From Syntrophobacteraceae bacterium (GTDB lineage: Bacteria > Desulfobacterota > Syntrophobacteria > Syntrophobacterales > Syntrophobacteraceae): a stretch of DNA of 44,127 bases. Shown here one piece after another: positions 14,432 through 22,958 of the stretch; the first letter of the stretch is position 1, and every line of letters begins with the position of its first letter. The stretch is from assembly GCA_031292215.1 (NCBI GenBank), contig JARLHO010000039.1:1-44127 (forward strand), read 5' to 3'. Both the position numbers and the translations under genes were made by a program. The notes beneath the pieces were generated by a model that did no database searches, was not told the DNA's origin, and was given only the letters and a program-made list of their open reading frames with translations.

Positions 14432-15266
14432 CTTGGGCGCCCCCGTAAAGTGCCGCAGCGGCATACCCCACCACCTCGGAGTTATCCCCGGTCACATCTG
14501 CCGAATTGGCGTAGTGTAGAACTTTGCACCGATTACCGCCAAGCTTTTTGCCTGCGTGCATCCAAGTAATTACTGGACCCGCCCCGCAAGCCTGGGTCCT
14601 CTGGTTTTCCACCTCCACGGCAAGTCCTTGCGGATCGAAGGCTTCCAGAAGCTTCAAAAAAACCCCGTCCAGCCGCCTGGCCGTCTCGGCCGGGTAGTAG
14701 TGGGATAAATCGCTGCTGGCGATAAGTAATATACGCTTTTCACAGCAGGTTTGCGCGATTGCCTCGGAGAGCTTGACACAGAATTCGGGGGCGCGCGTGC
14801 CGATTAGTAGCGGTGTCAGCCTAAAGTCTCCCAACACCACCTGCAGGAACGGGAGCTGGATTTCGAGGGAATGCTCCCCCGATTCGGCTTGCGGATTGTA
14901 TCCCACAAGCTCCGAGTATTTGCGCAGCTCCTCTATCAGCTCCCGGTCAAGGGGCACAACGCCCAAAGGGGTGCGATATCCATCGGCTGCCGAAACGCTT
15001 GCTCCGGTGAAACCGACCCTGTGGCTGGGCGCCATTATGAGTACCCGGTCGAACATCTTCTTCGAAAGAAGCTTGTAGGACCAGGCGGCCACGCCCCCAG
15101 AATACAGAAAACCGGCATGCGGGGCGACAAGGCCGATGAGCTCCCCTTCCAGGGCTTGCGGCTCTGCCAGGTCGAGGTAGCCGGCAAGTTCTCTTTTTAG
15201 CAAAACGGGATCCGAGGGGTACCAGGTTCCGGCTATCACCGATTCCCGGATCTTTTCGGCGCTCAT
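14424..15266 (-). CDS. amrB: MEMO1-family protein (AmmeMemoRadiSam system protein B)
   Basis: 280 residues, the usual Memo length. Motifs: G-T-W-Y-P-S-D near the start, V-A-P-H-A-G-F-L-Y-S-G (the H-A-G metal ligand), G-E-H-S-L-E-I-Q-L-P-F-L-Q, and S-S-D-L-S-H-Y, all typical of Memo proteins, which resemble extradiol dioxygenases and bind a metal. The enzyme activity of bacterial Memo is not settled. GGAG precedes the ATG. It is coupled to the AMMECR1-like gene and follows phoU by 132 bases. Confidence 0.9.
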   Translation of the reverse strand: MSAEKIRESVIAGTWYPSDPVLLKRELAGYLDLAEPQALEGELIGLVAPHAGFLYSGGVAAWSYKLLSKKMFDRVLIMAPSHRVGFTGASVSAADGYRTPLGVVPLDRELIEELRKYSELVGYNPQAESGEHSLEIQLPFLQVVLGDFRLTPLLIGTRAPEFCVKLSEAIAQTCCEKRILLIASSDLSHYYPAETARRLDGVFLKLLEAFDPQGLAVEVENQRTQACGAGPVITWMHAGKKLGGNRCKVLHYANSADVTGDNSEVVGYAAAALYGGAQDG

Positions 15267-15398
15267 CTCTTTTCTCCTTATTCGTTGGGAGCCGGACCGG
15301 ATCCCACGGTTTCAACTTCAGAAAACCCGGAGAGCACTGGAGAGTCAATCGATCCGGGGCATCAGCGCCCACTTTATGAACCACCACTGAGGGTGCGC

Positions 15399-16088
15399 TC
15401 ACCCTTTACCCATGGCCGTCGCCTGTTCCCTTTCCTGGCAGTGATGCTTGATGTTCACGCCTCTTACAATGAAAATCACGCTCTCGGCAATATTGGTAGT
15501 CTGGTCGGCTGCCCGTTCTAAACACTTGGCGATGATAATCGTTTGGACCGACCGTTCCACCGCAGGCGCTTCGCTTGCCATATAGGCAAGAGCGTCCTTT
15601 AGAATGCGGTAATGGAGCTCGTCGGCCGCATCATCCATCTTGCACACCTCGGTGGCGATGTCCGGATCCTGGTTCACAAAGGACGATATTACCGTCCGAA
15701 GCATATCGAGGGCCGTATCGGCCAGCTCCTCCAGGGCGTTGTTGCGCGGCAGAGGGGGCCGGCTGTTTAAAGACAGGGCCCTTCGGGCAATATTGGCCGC
15801 CTGGTCGCCAATGCGCTCGAGCTCCACCGCTATCCGAAGACTGCCGATGATAAAGCGAAGATCCCGAGCCATCGGCTGCCTGAGAGCAAGCAGTCTCAGC
15901 GAAAGGCGGTCAACTTCGAGCTCCAGCAGGTCGATTTCTCTATCTTCCTTTAAAACCTCCCTTGCCAGCTCGTCGCTTCTATCCAAAAGCGCCTTCGTCG
16001 CCTTTTCAAGAGCCTTTTCGGCAAGAGCCGCCATCTGCAGGATAATCATCTGGAGTTCTTCAAGACCGATGTTAAACCTGTTTTCCAT
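15399..16088 (-). CDS. phoU: PhoU-type phosphate signalling regulator
   Basis: 229 residues, all helical, in the two three-helix repeats of PhoU. Each repeat has the metal-binding E/D pattern: I-G-D-Q-A-A-N-I-A-R-R in the first and A-A-D-Q-T-T-N-I-A-E-S in the second. PhoU links the Pst phosphate transporter to PhoR and represses the phosphate regulon when phosphate is plentiful. No pst or phoBR genes are in the window, so this copy is apart from them, heading a leftward run with the Memo/AMMECR1 genes. The GGGAG-like ribosome site is about 11 bases before the ATG. Confidence 0.93.
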   Translation of the reverse strand: MENRFNIGLEELQMIILQMAALAEKALEKATKALLDRSDELAREVLKEDREIDLLELEVDRLSLRLLALRQPMARDLRFIIGSLRIAVELERIGDQAANIARRALSLNSRPPLPRNNALEELADTALDMLRTVISSFVNQDPDIATEVCKMDDAADELHYRILKDALAYMASEAPAVERSVQTIIIAKCLERAADQTTNIAESVIFIVRGVNIKHHCQEREQATAMGKG

Positions 16089-16388
16089 TTATCACAGACT
16101 CCCGACCCGTCGTGGGTTCTTGCCCGATTAGACGTAACGCGGGGTTGCCCCCGGCAGACATGAATCGCGCGAGGCGTCATAAAACGCTCTCCCGCGGGCG
16201 CCCGGCATGTTCTGTCGAATTCTAATCTCAAAAAACGACCGTATTCAACCCAAATCTTAAAATAGATATACTTTTTGAGAGCTCTCTGGTATTTAAGCTC
16301 GAAATTAACTTCCCGAAAATAATAACGGCAAAGCCGAAAAAGGGTTTGGACGTTTGCAAGACTTCCCCGCCCAACAGCTGGAGGATTT
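16089..16388. other. Divergent promoter region, no gene
   Basis: 300 bases between phoU and the small exported protein, read in opposite directions. It is more AT-rich in its middle (16220-16320), where promoters for both genes are expected. No pho-box-like tandem CTGTCAT pattern was seen. Confidence 0.4.
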
Positions 16389-16676
16389 ATGGCCCGGTAT
16401 CCCACTTTCCTTCTCGCAGCGCTTGTGTTGATCGTAGTCTTCGCATCGGCAGCGCCCCTTACACCCGCCCTTGCGGCCCGGGAACAAAAAGTCTTCGGCT
16501 GGCTCCTCAGCCACCAAAACGTATTGGTGCTCCAAAGCGACGACGGAGACTACACGGTAACCGGCAAGGACCTTACCGGGCTGGAAGGCAAAATGGTCGA
16601 AATTACCGGCACGGTAACCCGAAGCGACAAGGGCGATACTATCCATGTGGAATCGGCCCGGGAGGTCGACGAATAA
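16389..16676 (+). CDS. Small exported protein, OB-fold-like
   Basis: 95 residues. A clear signal peptide (hydrophobic L-L-A-A-L-V-L-I-V-V-F-A-S, cleavage near A-L-A-A-R at about residue 30) is followed by about 65 residues of beta-rich sequence: V-L-V-L-Q-S-D-D-G-D-Y-T-V-T-G-K-D-L and M-V-E-I-T-G-T-V-T. The pattern resembles small periplasmic OB-fold domains found in other bacteria, but I cannot name a function. GGAGG sits four bases before the ATG. It is convergent with the thioredoxin reductase-like gene. Confidence 0.7.
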   Translation: MARYPTFLLAALVLIVVFASAAPLTPALAAREQKVFGWLLSHQNVLVLQSDDGDYTVTGKDLTGLEGKMVEITGTVTRSDKGDTIHVESAREVDE

Positions 16677-16706
16677 GGCAGCCCTCCTTTTTTTGCCCGG
16701 TCTGCC

Positions 16707-17624
16707 TCACTCCTGGCGACCCGACGCACGGCGCGCGCGCGCGGCGGCCTCTAGTCCGGCCACGCACCCCTCGCCCACCGCTTTGGCTATCTGCCATGGC
16801 GGCCCGCATATGTCGCCTGCCGCAAAAAGGCCCGGCACGTTGGTTGCCTGCTTTTTGTCGACTGCCACAAAACGCATCGATTCGGAGTCAAGAGCCACGC
16901 CAAGAGCGGTTACCAGTTCGATGGCGCCCTTGGCCCCGAGCTCCACGAAAACCCCGCTGGTTTCTATTTCTTCCCCGTTATCGAGCAAAACGGCCCGCAC
17001 TGCGCCCTCTCCTACTATGCGGGTGACCTTTCGTCCGGCATGTACCTGCGCCCTGCTGCTCTCGAGTTGATAGCGGAGTTTCTCCGATATTTCCAAAGAT
17101 TCGCAAACCAGGTGCGTTTCGCTTGCCACCAGCAGCATCCTCAACGCACCGGACGCGGCCGCAGATCCGCTGCCGACAACAGTTACCACCTGGTTGCGGA
17201 AAAAATTGGCGTCACAGTCCACACAGTAGCTCACCCCCCTGCCCAGCAGTTCCTTTTCGCCCGCAACATTTAACCGGTTGCGTGAGACCCCCATCGCCAG
17301 AATAACCGAGCGCACAAGCAGGGTGTCCCCGGATTCGAGGGTCACACCAAATCTTTCGTCCTCACGCCGTTCGATGTGAAGGACGTCTTCGTCGATAAGA
17401 GCCGCCCCGAATCTTTCGGCCTGCTGCCGTCCTTCGTTAAGGATAGACTCGCCCGAAACGGTATCCAGCAGGCAGCAGTAGTTTTCCACATGGGCCCGGT
17501 ACAAGGCGCTGCTCCGCATTTTGCCAAGGACCGCCGTTTTGGCCTTCGCCCTGGCCGCGTGCACCGCCGCCTGCAGCCCCGCAGGGCCGCTTCCCAGTAT
17601 TACAACGTCAAATTCCGATTCCAC
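16707..17624 (-). CDS. Thioredoxin reductase-like FAD/NAD(P) oxidoreductase
   Basis: 305 residues, the standard length for TrxB-like flavoproteins. FAD motif V-I-L-G-S-G-P-A-G-L-Q-A-A; redox disulfide in S-Y-C-V-D-C-D (C-A-T-C in E. coli TrxB); NAD(P) motif V-V-G-S-G-S-A-A-A-S-G; C-terminal FAD motif G-L-F-A-A-G-D-I. It should pass electrons from NAD(P)H to a thioredoxin- or glutaredoxin-like partner, but none is adjacent. I choose the GTG at 17624 because GGAGGAG lies eight bases upstream; the longer frame to 17666 starts without such a site. Confidence 0.88.
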   Translation of the reverse strand: MESEFDVVILGSGPAGLQAAVHAARAKAKTAVLGKMRSSALYRAHVENYCCLLDTVSGESILNEGRQQAERFGAALIDEDVLHIERREDERFGVTLESGDTLLVRSVILAMGVSRNRLNVAGEKELLGRGVSYCVDCDANFFRNQVVTVVGSGSAAASGALRMLLVASETHLVCESLEISEKLRYQLESSRAQVHAGRKVTRIVGEGAVRAVLLDNGEEIETSGVFVELGAKGAIELVTALGVALDSESMRFVAVDKKQATNVPGLFAAGDICGPPWQIAKAVGEGCVAGLEAAARARRASGRQE

Positions 17625-17780
17625 TTGCGATTCTCCTCCCCCAATGTTCCCCCAATGCGATTGCACTATTCACTCCGAGCTTTGTATTGTAATATCGGAC
17701 GTGCGCAGGTTCAATCGAAACGATTCAAGCGTGCTCGACAAGTTCTCGCTCCGCGCCTTGAAGCGCCCGGGAGTGCTACC

Positions 17781-18194
17781 TTGCAGGAGACCTCGACAGG
17801 CTTTGTGGTGATCACTGCGGCCCTTATAACCTCCCTCGGGCGGTTGCTCGTAGCTAAGCGCCCGCCCGGGAAAAAATTCGGGCTCCTCTGGCAATTTCCA
17901 GGCGGTAAGGTTGAACCCGGCGAAGGACTCGAAGAGTCCCTGGTTCGCGAAATACGGGAAGAATTGTGTCTGGATATAAGGGTGCGCAGCCTTTTTAAAA
18001 CCATCTCGCGCCGCGAGCCGGGCTTTGAAGTGGACCTTCACGCTTACTGGTGCGAAATCTGCGGTGGGACTCTGCATCTTCTCGAACACGTTGCGATCGA
18101 GTGGGTAACCCCCTCTGAGCTAAAAGGCATGCAATTTACAAAGGCCGACTGCCTCCTCATTCCGTTTCTGGAAAAGCTTCCCCGTTTTGCGTAA
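17781..18194 (+). CDS. NUDIX hydrolase, MutT-like
   Basis: 137 residues if started at the TTG at 17781, which has GGGAG seven bases upstream and gives the normal length for MutT. The NUDIX box is complete: G-G-K-V-E-P-G-E-G-L-E-E-S-L-V-R-E-I-R-E-E-L, with F-P preceding it. MutT-type enzymes remove oxidised or damaged nucleoside triphosphates such as 8-oxo-dGTP. An ATG at 17655 in the same frame would add 42 residues, but it would overlap the start region of the divergent flavoprotein gene. It runs just ahead of resB. Confidence 0.85.
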   Translation: MQETSTGFVVITAALITSLGRLLVAKRPPGKKFGLLWQFPGGKVEPGEGLEESLVREIREELCLDIRVRSLFKTISRREPGFEVDLHAYWCEICGGTLHLLEHVAIEWVTPSELKGMQFTKADCLLIPFLEKLPRFA

Positions 18195-18273
18195 AAGTTT
18201 GTTGCCTGGAACGTATGTGCGGGTTACCCTTCCCATTCTTATTTTTGCGAAACCTTTGGAGAGTAAATACGGG

Positions 18274-19677
18274 ATGTCCAAAGAAACTAACGCGGTTTTC
18301 CGCCTGCTAACTTCTCTTAAACTTACGCTGGTTCTTTTCCTTCTCCTGGCTGCGGCTTCGGTTCTGGGGACAATTCTTCCCCAGGGAGCAAATCCTGCGG
18401 ATCTTAAAGCCCATTTCGGCCCGACCCTCGGGCCACTTCTTGAAACGCTCCAGCTAAACGACCTCTTCCACTCCGCGTGGTTTAGCGGGTTGCTCCTGCT
18501 TCTGGGCGCAAATCTTGTCGCGTGCACCCTCGACAGGCTTCCCAAAACGGTCCGCATCCTGCGAAAGCCCCAGGCGGCCTTCGACTCGCGAAAACTTTCC
18601 AACTTTTCCTTAAGCCGCGCCATCGCCACGACCCTCCCCTTTGAAACAACGCGCAGCCTCGTGGAAAGTGTAGTGGGCCAAGCCTTCGGCCAGATGTCGC
18701 CCATTGAGTCCGACGCAGGTTTTTGCACATTCCATGAATCGGGCAGATGGACCAGGCTCATGGTCCACGTGGCCCACCTGAGTGTTCTGGTGATCCTCGT
18801 TGGCGCACTTGTCGGATCGTTTCTGGGCTTTAAGGGCAACATAAATCTTGGCGAGGGCCAGACCTCGGACACCGTCATGCTCGCCGGCGGCAAAAGCGCT
18901 CTAAAGCTTCCCTTCTCCCTTCGGTGCGACAAGTTCACTGTCTCTTTCTACAATACCGGCGCCCCAAAGGAGTACAAAAGCGACCTCGCGGTAATCGAAA
19001 ACGGCAGAAAAGTCTTTAGCCGCTCGATTCTTGTCAACCATCCCCTTACCTTCCGAGGCATCACCTTTTACCAGTCTACCTACGGGACCGTTCTAAAGCA
19101 GGCCGCAATCGAACTCACCGACAAAAAATCGGGCAAAAAAATAGAACTCGTTTTGCCGTTTCAACAGCCCGTGACCATACCCGGCGACGACCACCTGCTC
19201 TTTATCGCCGACTACCAGGAAGACTTCATGGGGTTTGGCCGGGCGATCGAACTGGCCTACGGGAAAGTCGGGCAGCAAAAGGACTTTTCCGCCCGCTGGA
19301 TCCTGGTAGACAAACCGACGTTCCACGGAAACCTTATCGGAAACTACCTGGTGCATGTAACCCGGGCCGAAAAGACCCGATTTACGGGGATCGAAGTAAA
19401 AAAAGACCCCGGGGTCTGGCTGGTTTGGGTCGGTTTCATTCTGCTTACCGTAGCGATTGGCTTGACCTTTTATTCGAGCCATAAGAAACTGTGGGTCTGC
19501 ATCGAACCCGATGAAAAGAGGAAAAAGACCATCGTCACCCTTGCAGGCAGAGCGAACCGCAACCCTCATCTTTTCGAGGAAAAATTCGAACATCTGCGCG
19601 CAACGCTCGAACTCCGGCTAAAAGAGCTTCCCTCCCCCAAAGAGGGCGCATCGGATAAAGATATTAAGGGGCTTTGA
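18274..19677 (+). CDS. resB: Cytochrome c biogenesis protein ResB/CcsB (System II)
   Basis: 467 residues. Two N-terminal membrane helices (L-V-L-F-L-L-L-A-A-A-S-V-L-G-T and the W-F-S-G-L-L-L-L-L-G segment), a third near residue 170, a large periplasmic domain and a last helix near residue 390. V-L-G-T-I-L-P-Q and F-R-G-I-T-F-Y-Q-S-T-Y-G are typical of ResB. With CcsA it forms the heme exporter and cytochrome c synthase. The start M-S-K-E-T is chosen because TTTGGAGAG precedes it. The gene overlaps ccsA by four bases (ATGA), so the pair is translationally coupled. Confidence 0.95.
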   Translation: MSKETNAVFRLLTSLKLTLVLFLLLAAASVLGTILPQGANPADLKAHFGPTLGPLLETLQLNDLFHSAWFSGLLLLLGANLVACTLDRLPKTVRILRKPQAAFDSRKLSNFSLSRAIATTLPFETTRSLVESVVGQAFGQMSPIESDAGFCTFHESGRWTRLMVHVAHLSVLVILVGALVGSFLGFKGNINLGEGQTSDTVMLAGGKSALKLPFSLRCDKFTVSFYNTGAPKEYKSDLAVIENGRKVFSRSILVNHPLTFRGITFYQSTYGTVLKQAAIELTDKKSGKKIELVLPFQQPVTIPGDDHLLFIADYQEDFMGFGRAIELAYGKVGQQKDFSARWILVDKPTFHGNLIGNYLVHVTRAEKTRFTGIEVKKDPGVWLVWVGFILLTVAIGLTFYSSHKKLWVCIEPDEKRKKTIVTLAGRANRNPHLFEEKFEHLRATLELRLKELPSPKEGASDKDIKGL

Positions 19678-20528
19678 TGACAAGTTCTTTCTTGCTCAGT
19701 CTGACTACTTTCGTATTCCTGTTTAGCGCGATCTTTTACCTGTCCGGGACGATTTTTAGGTTCCAGCCCCTGCTAAAAGCCGGCGCCTTTGCGGGCTGGG
19801 CCGCGCTGATCGCTCAGACAGCGGGCATTGGGCTGCGCTGGGCCGAATCCTACCGCATGGGCTACGGCCACATCCCCCTTGCCGATATGTACGAATCGCT
19901 GGTCTTTGCTTCTTGGGCCATAATGGTCATTTACCTCGTATTTGAATGGCGCATCGGGCAGCGAACCCTTGGGGTCTTCCCGGCCCTCTTTTCGTCTCTG
20001 GCCATGGCCTACGCCTCCTTTTCAAAGGGCGTAGACTCAAAAATTCAGCCGCTCGTTCCCGCCCTGAAAAGCAACTGGCTGATTGCTCACGTGGTGACCT
20101 GCTTTCTGGGCTATTCGGCCTTTGCGGTCTCGTTCGGGCTTAGCGCCCTCTACCTGGCAAGAAGAAAGCATACCGAAAATCCCAACCCTCAAAGCGGTGT
20201 GCTGGGCCTTTTGCCAAGCGCCTCCCAGCTCGAGTGGTTTAACTACCAGATGGTGCTGTTCGGCTTCCTGTGGCTTTCGGTGGGAATAATAACCGGGGCC
20301 GTTTGGGCCAACTCGGCCTGGGGCACCTACTGGAGCTGGGACCCCAAGGAAACCTGGTCGCTTATAACCTGGCTGATTTACGCCGCAGTGCTCCACGCGC
20401 GCAATCTCAAGGGCTGGAAAGGCCAAAAAACGGCCTGGTTGTCAATAATCGGTTTTGGGTGTGTTCTATTCACCTATTTTGGAGTAAACTTCCTTTTAAG
20501 CGGCTTGCACAGTTATGCAAGACAATAA
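19674..20528 (+). CDS. ccsA: Cytochrome c assembly protein CcsA/ResC
   Basis: 284 residues with about eight membrane helices. The heme-handling WWD signature is present: W-G-T-Y-W-S-W-D-P-K-E-T-W-S-L-I-T-W-L near residue 215. P-L-A-D-M-Y-E-S and the late H-A-R are also typical, and several conserved His (for heme axial ligation) lie in helices. It works with ResB to move heme across the membrane and attach it to apocytochromes. The ATGA overlap with resB and the 17-base gap to tatA suggest one long transcription unit for cytochrome c and Tat export. Confidence 0.95.
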   Translation: MMTSSFLLSLTTFVFLFSAIFYLSGTIFRFQPLLKAGAFAGWAALIAQTAGIGLRWAESYRMGYGHIPLADMYESLVFASWAIMVIYLVFEWRIGQRTLGVFPALFSSLAMAYASFSKGVDSKIQPLVPALKSNWLIAHVVTCFLGYSAFAVSFGLSALYLARRKHTENPNPQSGVLGLLPSASQLEWFNYQMVLFGFLWLSVGIITGAVWANSAWGTYWSWDPKETWSLITWLIYAAVLHARNLKGWKGQKTAWLSIIGFGCVLFTYFGVNFLLSGLHSYARQ

Positions 20529-20545
20529 TTTTGGAGGATTAAGCC

Positions 20546-20761
20546 ATGTTGGACGGATTGGAATGGGCGGCGTTGCTGGCGATTGTGATAATCATAGCAG
20601 GCGGCAAGAAATTGCCCGAGCTGGGAAGCGGCCTGGGAAAAGGAATCAGCGAATTTAAAAAAGCTCTTGGCGCCGACACCAAACAGCAGGAAGAAACCAA
20701 GGCGGTTTCGGGGGCCGAAGCCAAAACCGCGGATGCAACAAATCCCAATGAATCCAAATAA
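20546..20761 (+). CDS. tatA: Twin-arginine translocase subunit TatA
   Basis: 71 residues. One N-terminal helix ([13 protein letters not shown]), the hinge G-G-K-K-L-P-E-L-G, an amphipathic helix with [10 protein letters not shown], then an acidic and polar tail. TatA oligomers form the pore for folded proteins. GGAGG is found eight bases before the ATG. It is the first of three tat genes. Confidence 0.93.
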   Translation: MLDGLEWAALLAIVIIIAGGKKLPELGSGLGKGISEFKKALGADTKQQEETKAVSGAEAKTADATNPNESK

Positions 20762-20799
20762 AGGCCTATGGGGGTTGCGGAGCCTGCGGGAGGGGATCT

Positions 20800-21222
20800 A
20801 TGTTCGGCTTTGAACACATTCTTGTGATCATGATTGTCGTTCTTCTGGTGGTCGGACCCAATAAGCTGCCCGATGTCGCCAGGGCGATGGGAAAAGGTTA
20901 CGCCGAATTCAAACGGGCGATGGATGAGCTAAAAGGTGCGATGTTCCAGGACGAAACCGTTAGCGGTCTCAGGGAGGAATTTCGCTCGGCCCAGCGGGAA
21001 GTAAACCTCAAAAGGCGCCTGATGGATAGTCTTGTCTCGGACCAGGGGACGGCCATCAAGTCGGCCGTCTATGATGAGCCGAAAAAAGAGTTCGAAGCCG
21101 CGCTGACCGAGTCCAAGTCTTCGGGCGAGGCGCCTGTTGCCGATACTCAAACCGGCGCCCTGCCAGACGAAAAGGCCCGGTCTTCGCAGCAGACCGTAGG
21201 AGAGCCGATCGACAAAGTATAA
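20800..21222 (+). CDS. tatB: TatA/TatB-type translocase subunit
   Basis: 140 residues. Starts [25 protein letters not shown], the TatB-like form with G-P-x-K-L-P, then an amphipathic helix and a long polar tail (about 85 residues). The length and second position in the operon favour TatB, which with TatC recognises RR signal peptides, but a second TatA is possible. A strong GGGAGGGG precedes the ATG. Confidence 0.88.
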   Translation: MFGFEHILVIMIVVLLVVGPNKLPDVARAMGKGYAEFKRAMDELKGAMFQDETVSGLREEFRSAQREVNLKRRLMDSLVSDQGTAIKSAVYDEPKKEFEAALTESKSSGEAPVADTQTGALPDEKARSSQQTVGEPIDKV

Positions 21223-21262
21223 GTCAATCTTATACCAACGCTATTTTTTTCAAACCAACCAC

Positions 21263-21458
21263 GCCGCCACGTCCTTTAGACGCGGTTTGAACGAGATGAA
21301 ACTTCGGCAAATACGGCAGGCGGTGCGGACTGCCGTCCGAGCTGCCGCCGGCGCAGCCAGTCGGGCAGGTCGGGGCTTGGCAATCCGTCTGCGGCGACAC
21401 GCCGCTTCGGGGCTTGGCAATCCGTCTGCGGCGACACGCCGCTGAGGTTTCATAAGAG
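21263..21458 (+). repeat. Repeat element between tatB and tatC with a 37-base duplication
   Basis: Left end CGCCGCCACGTCC then GACGCGGTTTGAACGA and ATGAAACTT; right end GAGGTTTCATAAGAG: the same ends as the higB insertion and the 38.5 kb cluster. The inside differs: it contains two perfect head-to-tail copies of a 37-base unit (GGGGCTTGGCAATCCGTCTG...ACACGCCGCT) from about 21372 to 21443. No ORF is supported. It separates tatC from its operon partners by about 250 bases. Confidence 0.75.
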
Positions 21459-21469
21459 CAGGAATGGAG

Positions 21470-22231
21470 ATGTCGGACGAAGAAAACAAAATGCCCCTGT
21501 TTCAGCACCTCGAGGAGCTGCGAAGCAGGATACTGGTCTGCGGCCTCGCCATAGGTGTTGGCTTCGTCCTGTGTTATTGCTTCAAGGAAAGGGTTTTCGA
21601 CCTGTTTATAATGCCCTGGGTCAAGGCGTTGCCCCCGGGACAGCCCTACAAGCTTATCTATACGGTTCCCTATGAGGCCTTTTTGGCGGAGATGGAGGTC
21701 TCCTTTATCGCCGGCGCCATCCTTGCCGCCCCGGTAATTCTATGGCATGTATGGAGATTTATAGCTCCGGGCCTCTATGCCAACGAGAGAAAGTATATTC
21801 TGCCGGTCATATTCTGTTCGAGTTTGTTTTTCGTCTCCGGCGTCTTGTTCGGGTACTTCGTGGTCGTTCCGGTAGCCTTTAAATTCTTTGCCTCCCCGGC
21901 CTCCCCCTACATCACCCCCATGATGAGCGTCGAGAAGTATCTGTCTTTTGCCGAAAAGATGCTGCTCTGCTTCGGCCTGGTGTTTGAACTTCCCGTGTTC
22001 GCCTTTTTTCTTGCAAAGCTTGGCGTACTGAGCGCCGATTTTTTGAGACGAAAGCGCAAATGGGCGATAGTTTTGATTTTTGTCCTGGCTGCTGTCCTTA
22101 CTCCAAGCCCGGATATCGTATCCCAGCTTTTAATGGCCCTCCCGCTGCTGGTACTCTATGAGGTGAGCGTTTGGGTTGTCTATTTCTTCGGGGGAAAACC
22201 CGCTAAAGTCGTTGAAGAAGCAGGTAAATAG
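21470..22231 (+). CDS. tatC: Twin-arginine translocase subunit TatC
   Basis: 253 residues with six membrane helices. N-terminal motif F-Q-H-L-E-E-L-R-S-R (signal-peptide binding), F-I-A-P-G-L-Y-A-N-E-R-K, F-F-V-S-G-V-L-F-G-Y-F and F-G-L-V-F-E-L-P-V are family signatures; the conserved Glu in F-E-L-P is present. I prefer the ATG at 21470 because AGGA lies eight bases upstream; the ATG two codons earlier is too close to it. Followed by rdgB after three bases. Confidence 0.94.
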   Translation: MSDEENKMPLFQHLEELRSRILVCGLAIGVGFVLCYCFKERVFDLFIMPWVKALPPGQPYKLIYTVPYEAFLAEMEVSFIAGAILAAPVILWHVWRFIAPGLYANERKYILPVIFCSSLFFVSGVLFGYFVVVPVAFKFFASPASPYITPMMSVEKYLSFAEKMLLCFGLVFELPVFAFFLAKLGVLSADFLRRKRKWAIVLIFVLAAVLTPSPDIVSQLLMALPLLVLYEVSVWVVYFFGGKPAKVVEEAGK

Positions 22232-22234
22232 CCG

Positions 22235-22918
22235 ATGTCCGAAAATGTAGCAGATCAAATTCTAGTAATTGCGACAAGAAACAGGGGAAAGTCTGCCGAG
22301 ATAAAGGAAATGCTCGCCGACTTTCCGATTCTGGTTAAGGATTTAAACGATTTCGGCCCGATTCCGGAGCCGCTCGAAGATGGCGCGACCTTTGAGGAAA
22401 ACGCCTACAAGAAGGCAAGCTTTACGGCCAAAGTCCTCGGCCTGCCGGCTCTAGCCGACGATTCGGGGCTAGCAGTTGACGTGCTTGATGGCGCCCCCGG
22501 GATCTATTCCGCCCGCTATGCGGGTCCTAAGGCCACAGACCTTGAAAACAACGCAAAGCTACTCGATGCCCTTTCCGCAGAGACAAACCGAAAGGCCAGA
22601 TTTTGCTGCGTTTTATCCCTGGCCGTTCCTGCCGGGGCAGCCCTTACCTACGAAGCTTTCTGCGAAGGCGTGATTCTTGATTCCCCCAGGGGCTCGAACG
22701 GTTTTGGCTACGATCCGCTTTTCTTATATCCGCCCCTGAACAAAACTTTCGCGGAAATGAGCATGGGGCAAAAACTTGGGGTTTCTCACAGAGGGCTCGC
22801 GCTGCGCGAACTAAAAGGCGAGTTCGAAAAGGTGCTCCGATGGCTCAGACAAAGGCAGGAAGAGGAAAACACGCGTCGGGGAGCAAACGATATCTGCCTT
22901 AGCCCCGGAAAACATTGA
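22235..22918 (+). CDS. rdgB: RdgB/HAM1 non-canonical purine NTP pyrophosphatase
   Basis: 227 residues. N-terminal I-V-I-A-T-R-N-R-G-K-S-A-E-I-K (written here as I-L-V-I-A-T-R-N), T-F-E-E-N-A-Y-K-K-A, A-D-D-S-G-L-A-V-D, G-F-G-Y-D-P-L-F and S-H-R-G-L-A-L are all hallmarks of the family. The enzyme hydrolyses dITP, XTP and ITP to their monophosphates, keeping deaminated purines out of DNA and RNA. The C-terminal tail after S-H-R-G is about 38 residues, a little long. It is coupled to tatC by a three-base gap. Confidence 0.95.
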   Translation: MSENVADQILVIATRNRGKSAEIKEMLADFPILVKDLNDFGPIPEPLEDGATFEENAYKKASFTAKVLGLPALADDSGLAVDVLDGAPGIYSARYAGPKATDLENNAKLLDALSAETNRKARFCCVLSLAVPAGAALTYEAFCEGVILDSPRGSNGFGYDPLFLYPPLNKTFAEMSMGQKLGVSHRGLALRELKGEFEKVLRWLRQRQEEENTRRGANDICLSPGKH

Positions 22919-22920
22919 TC

Positions 22921-22951
22921 GAAGGGCCCAAACACTCCTCTGGCCCTCTTC
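22921..22951. terminator. Bidirectional hairpin between rdgB and the CpxP-like gene
   Basis: GAAGGGCC pairs with GGCCCT(C)TTC around a 13-base loop, in the 40 bases between two convergent stops. It lacks a long T-run on either side, so its strength is uncertain. Confidence 0.55.
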
Positions 22952-22958
22952 CAGACAA

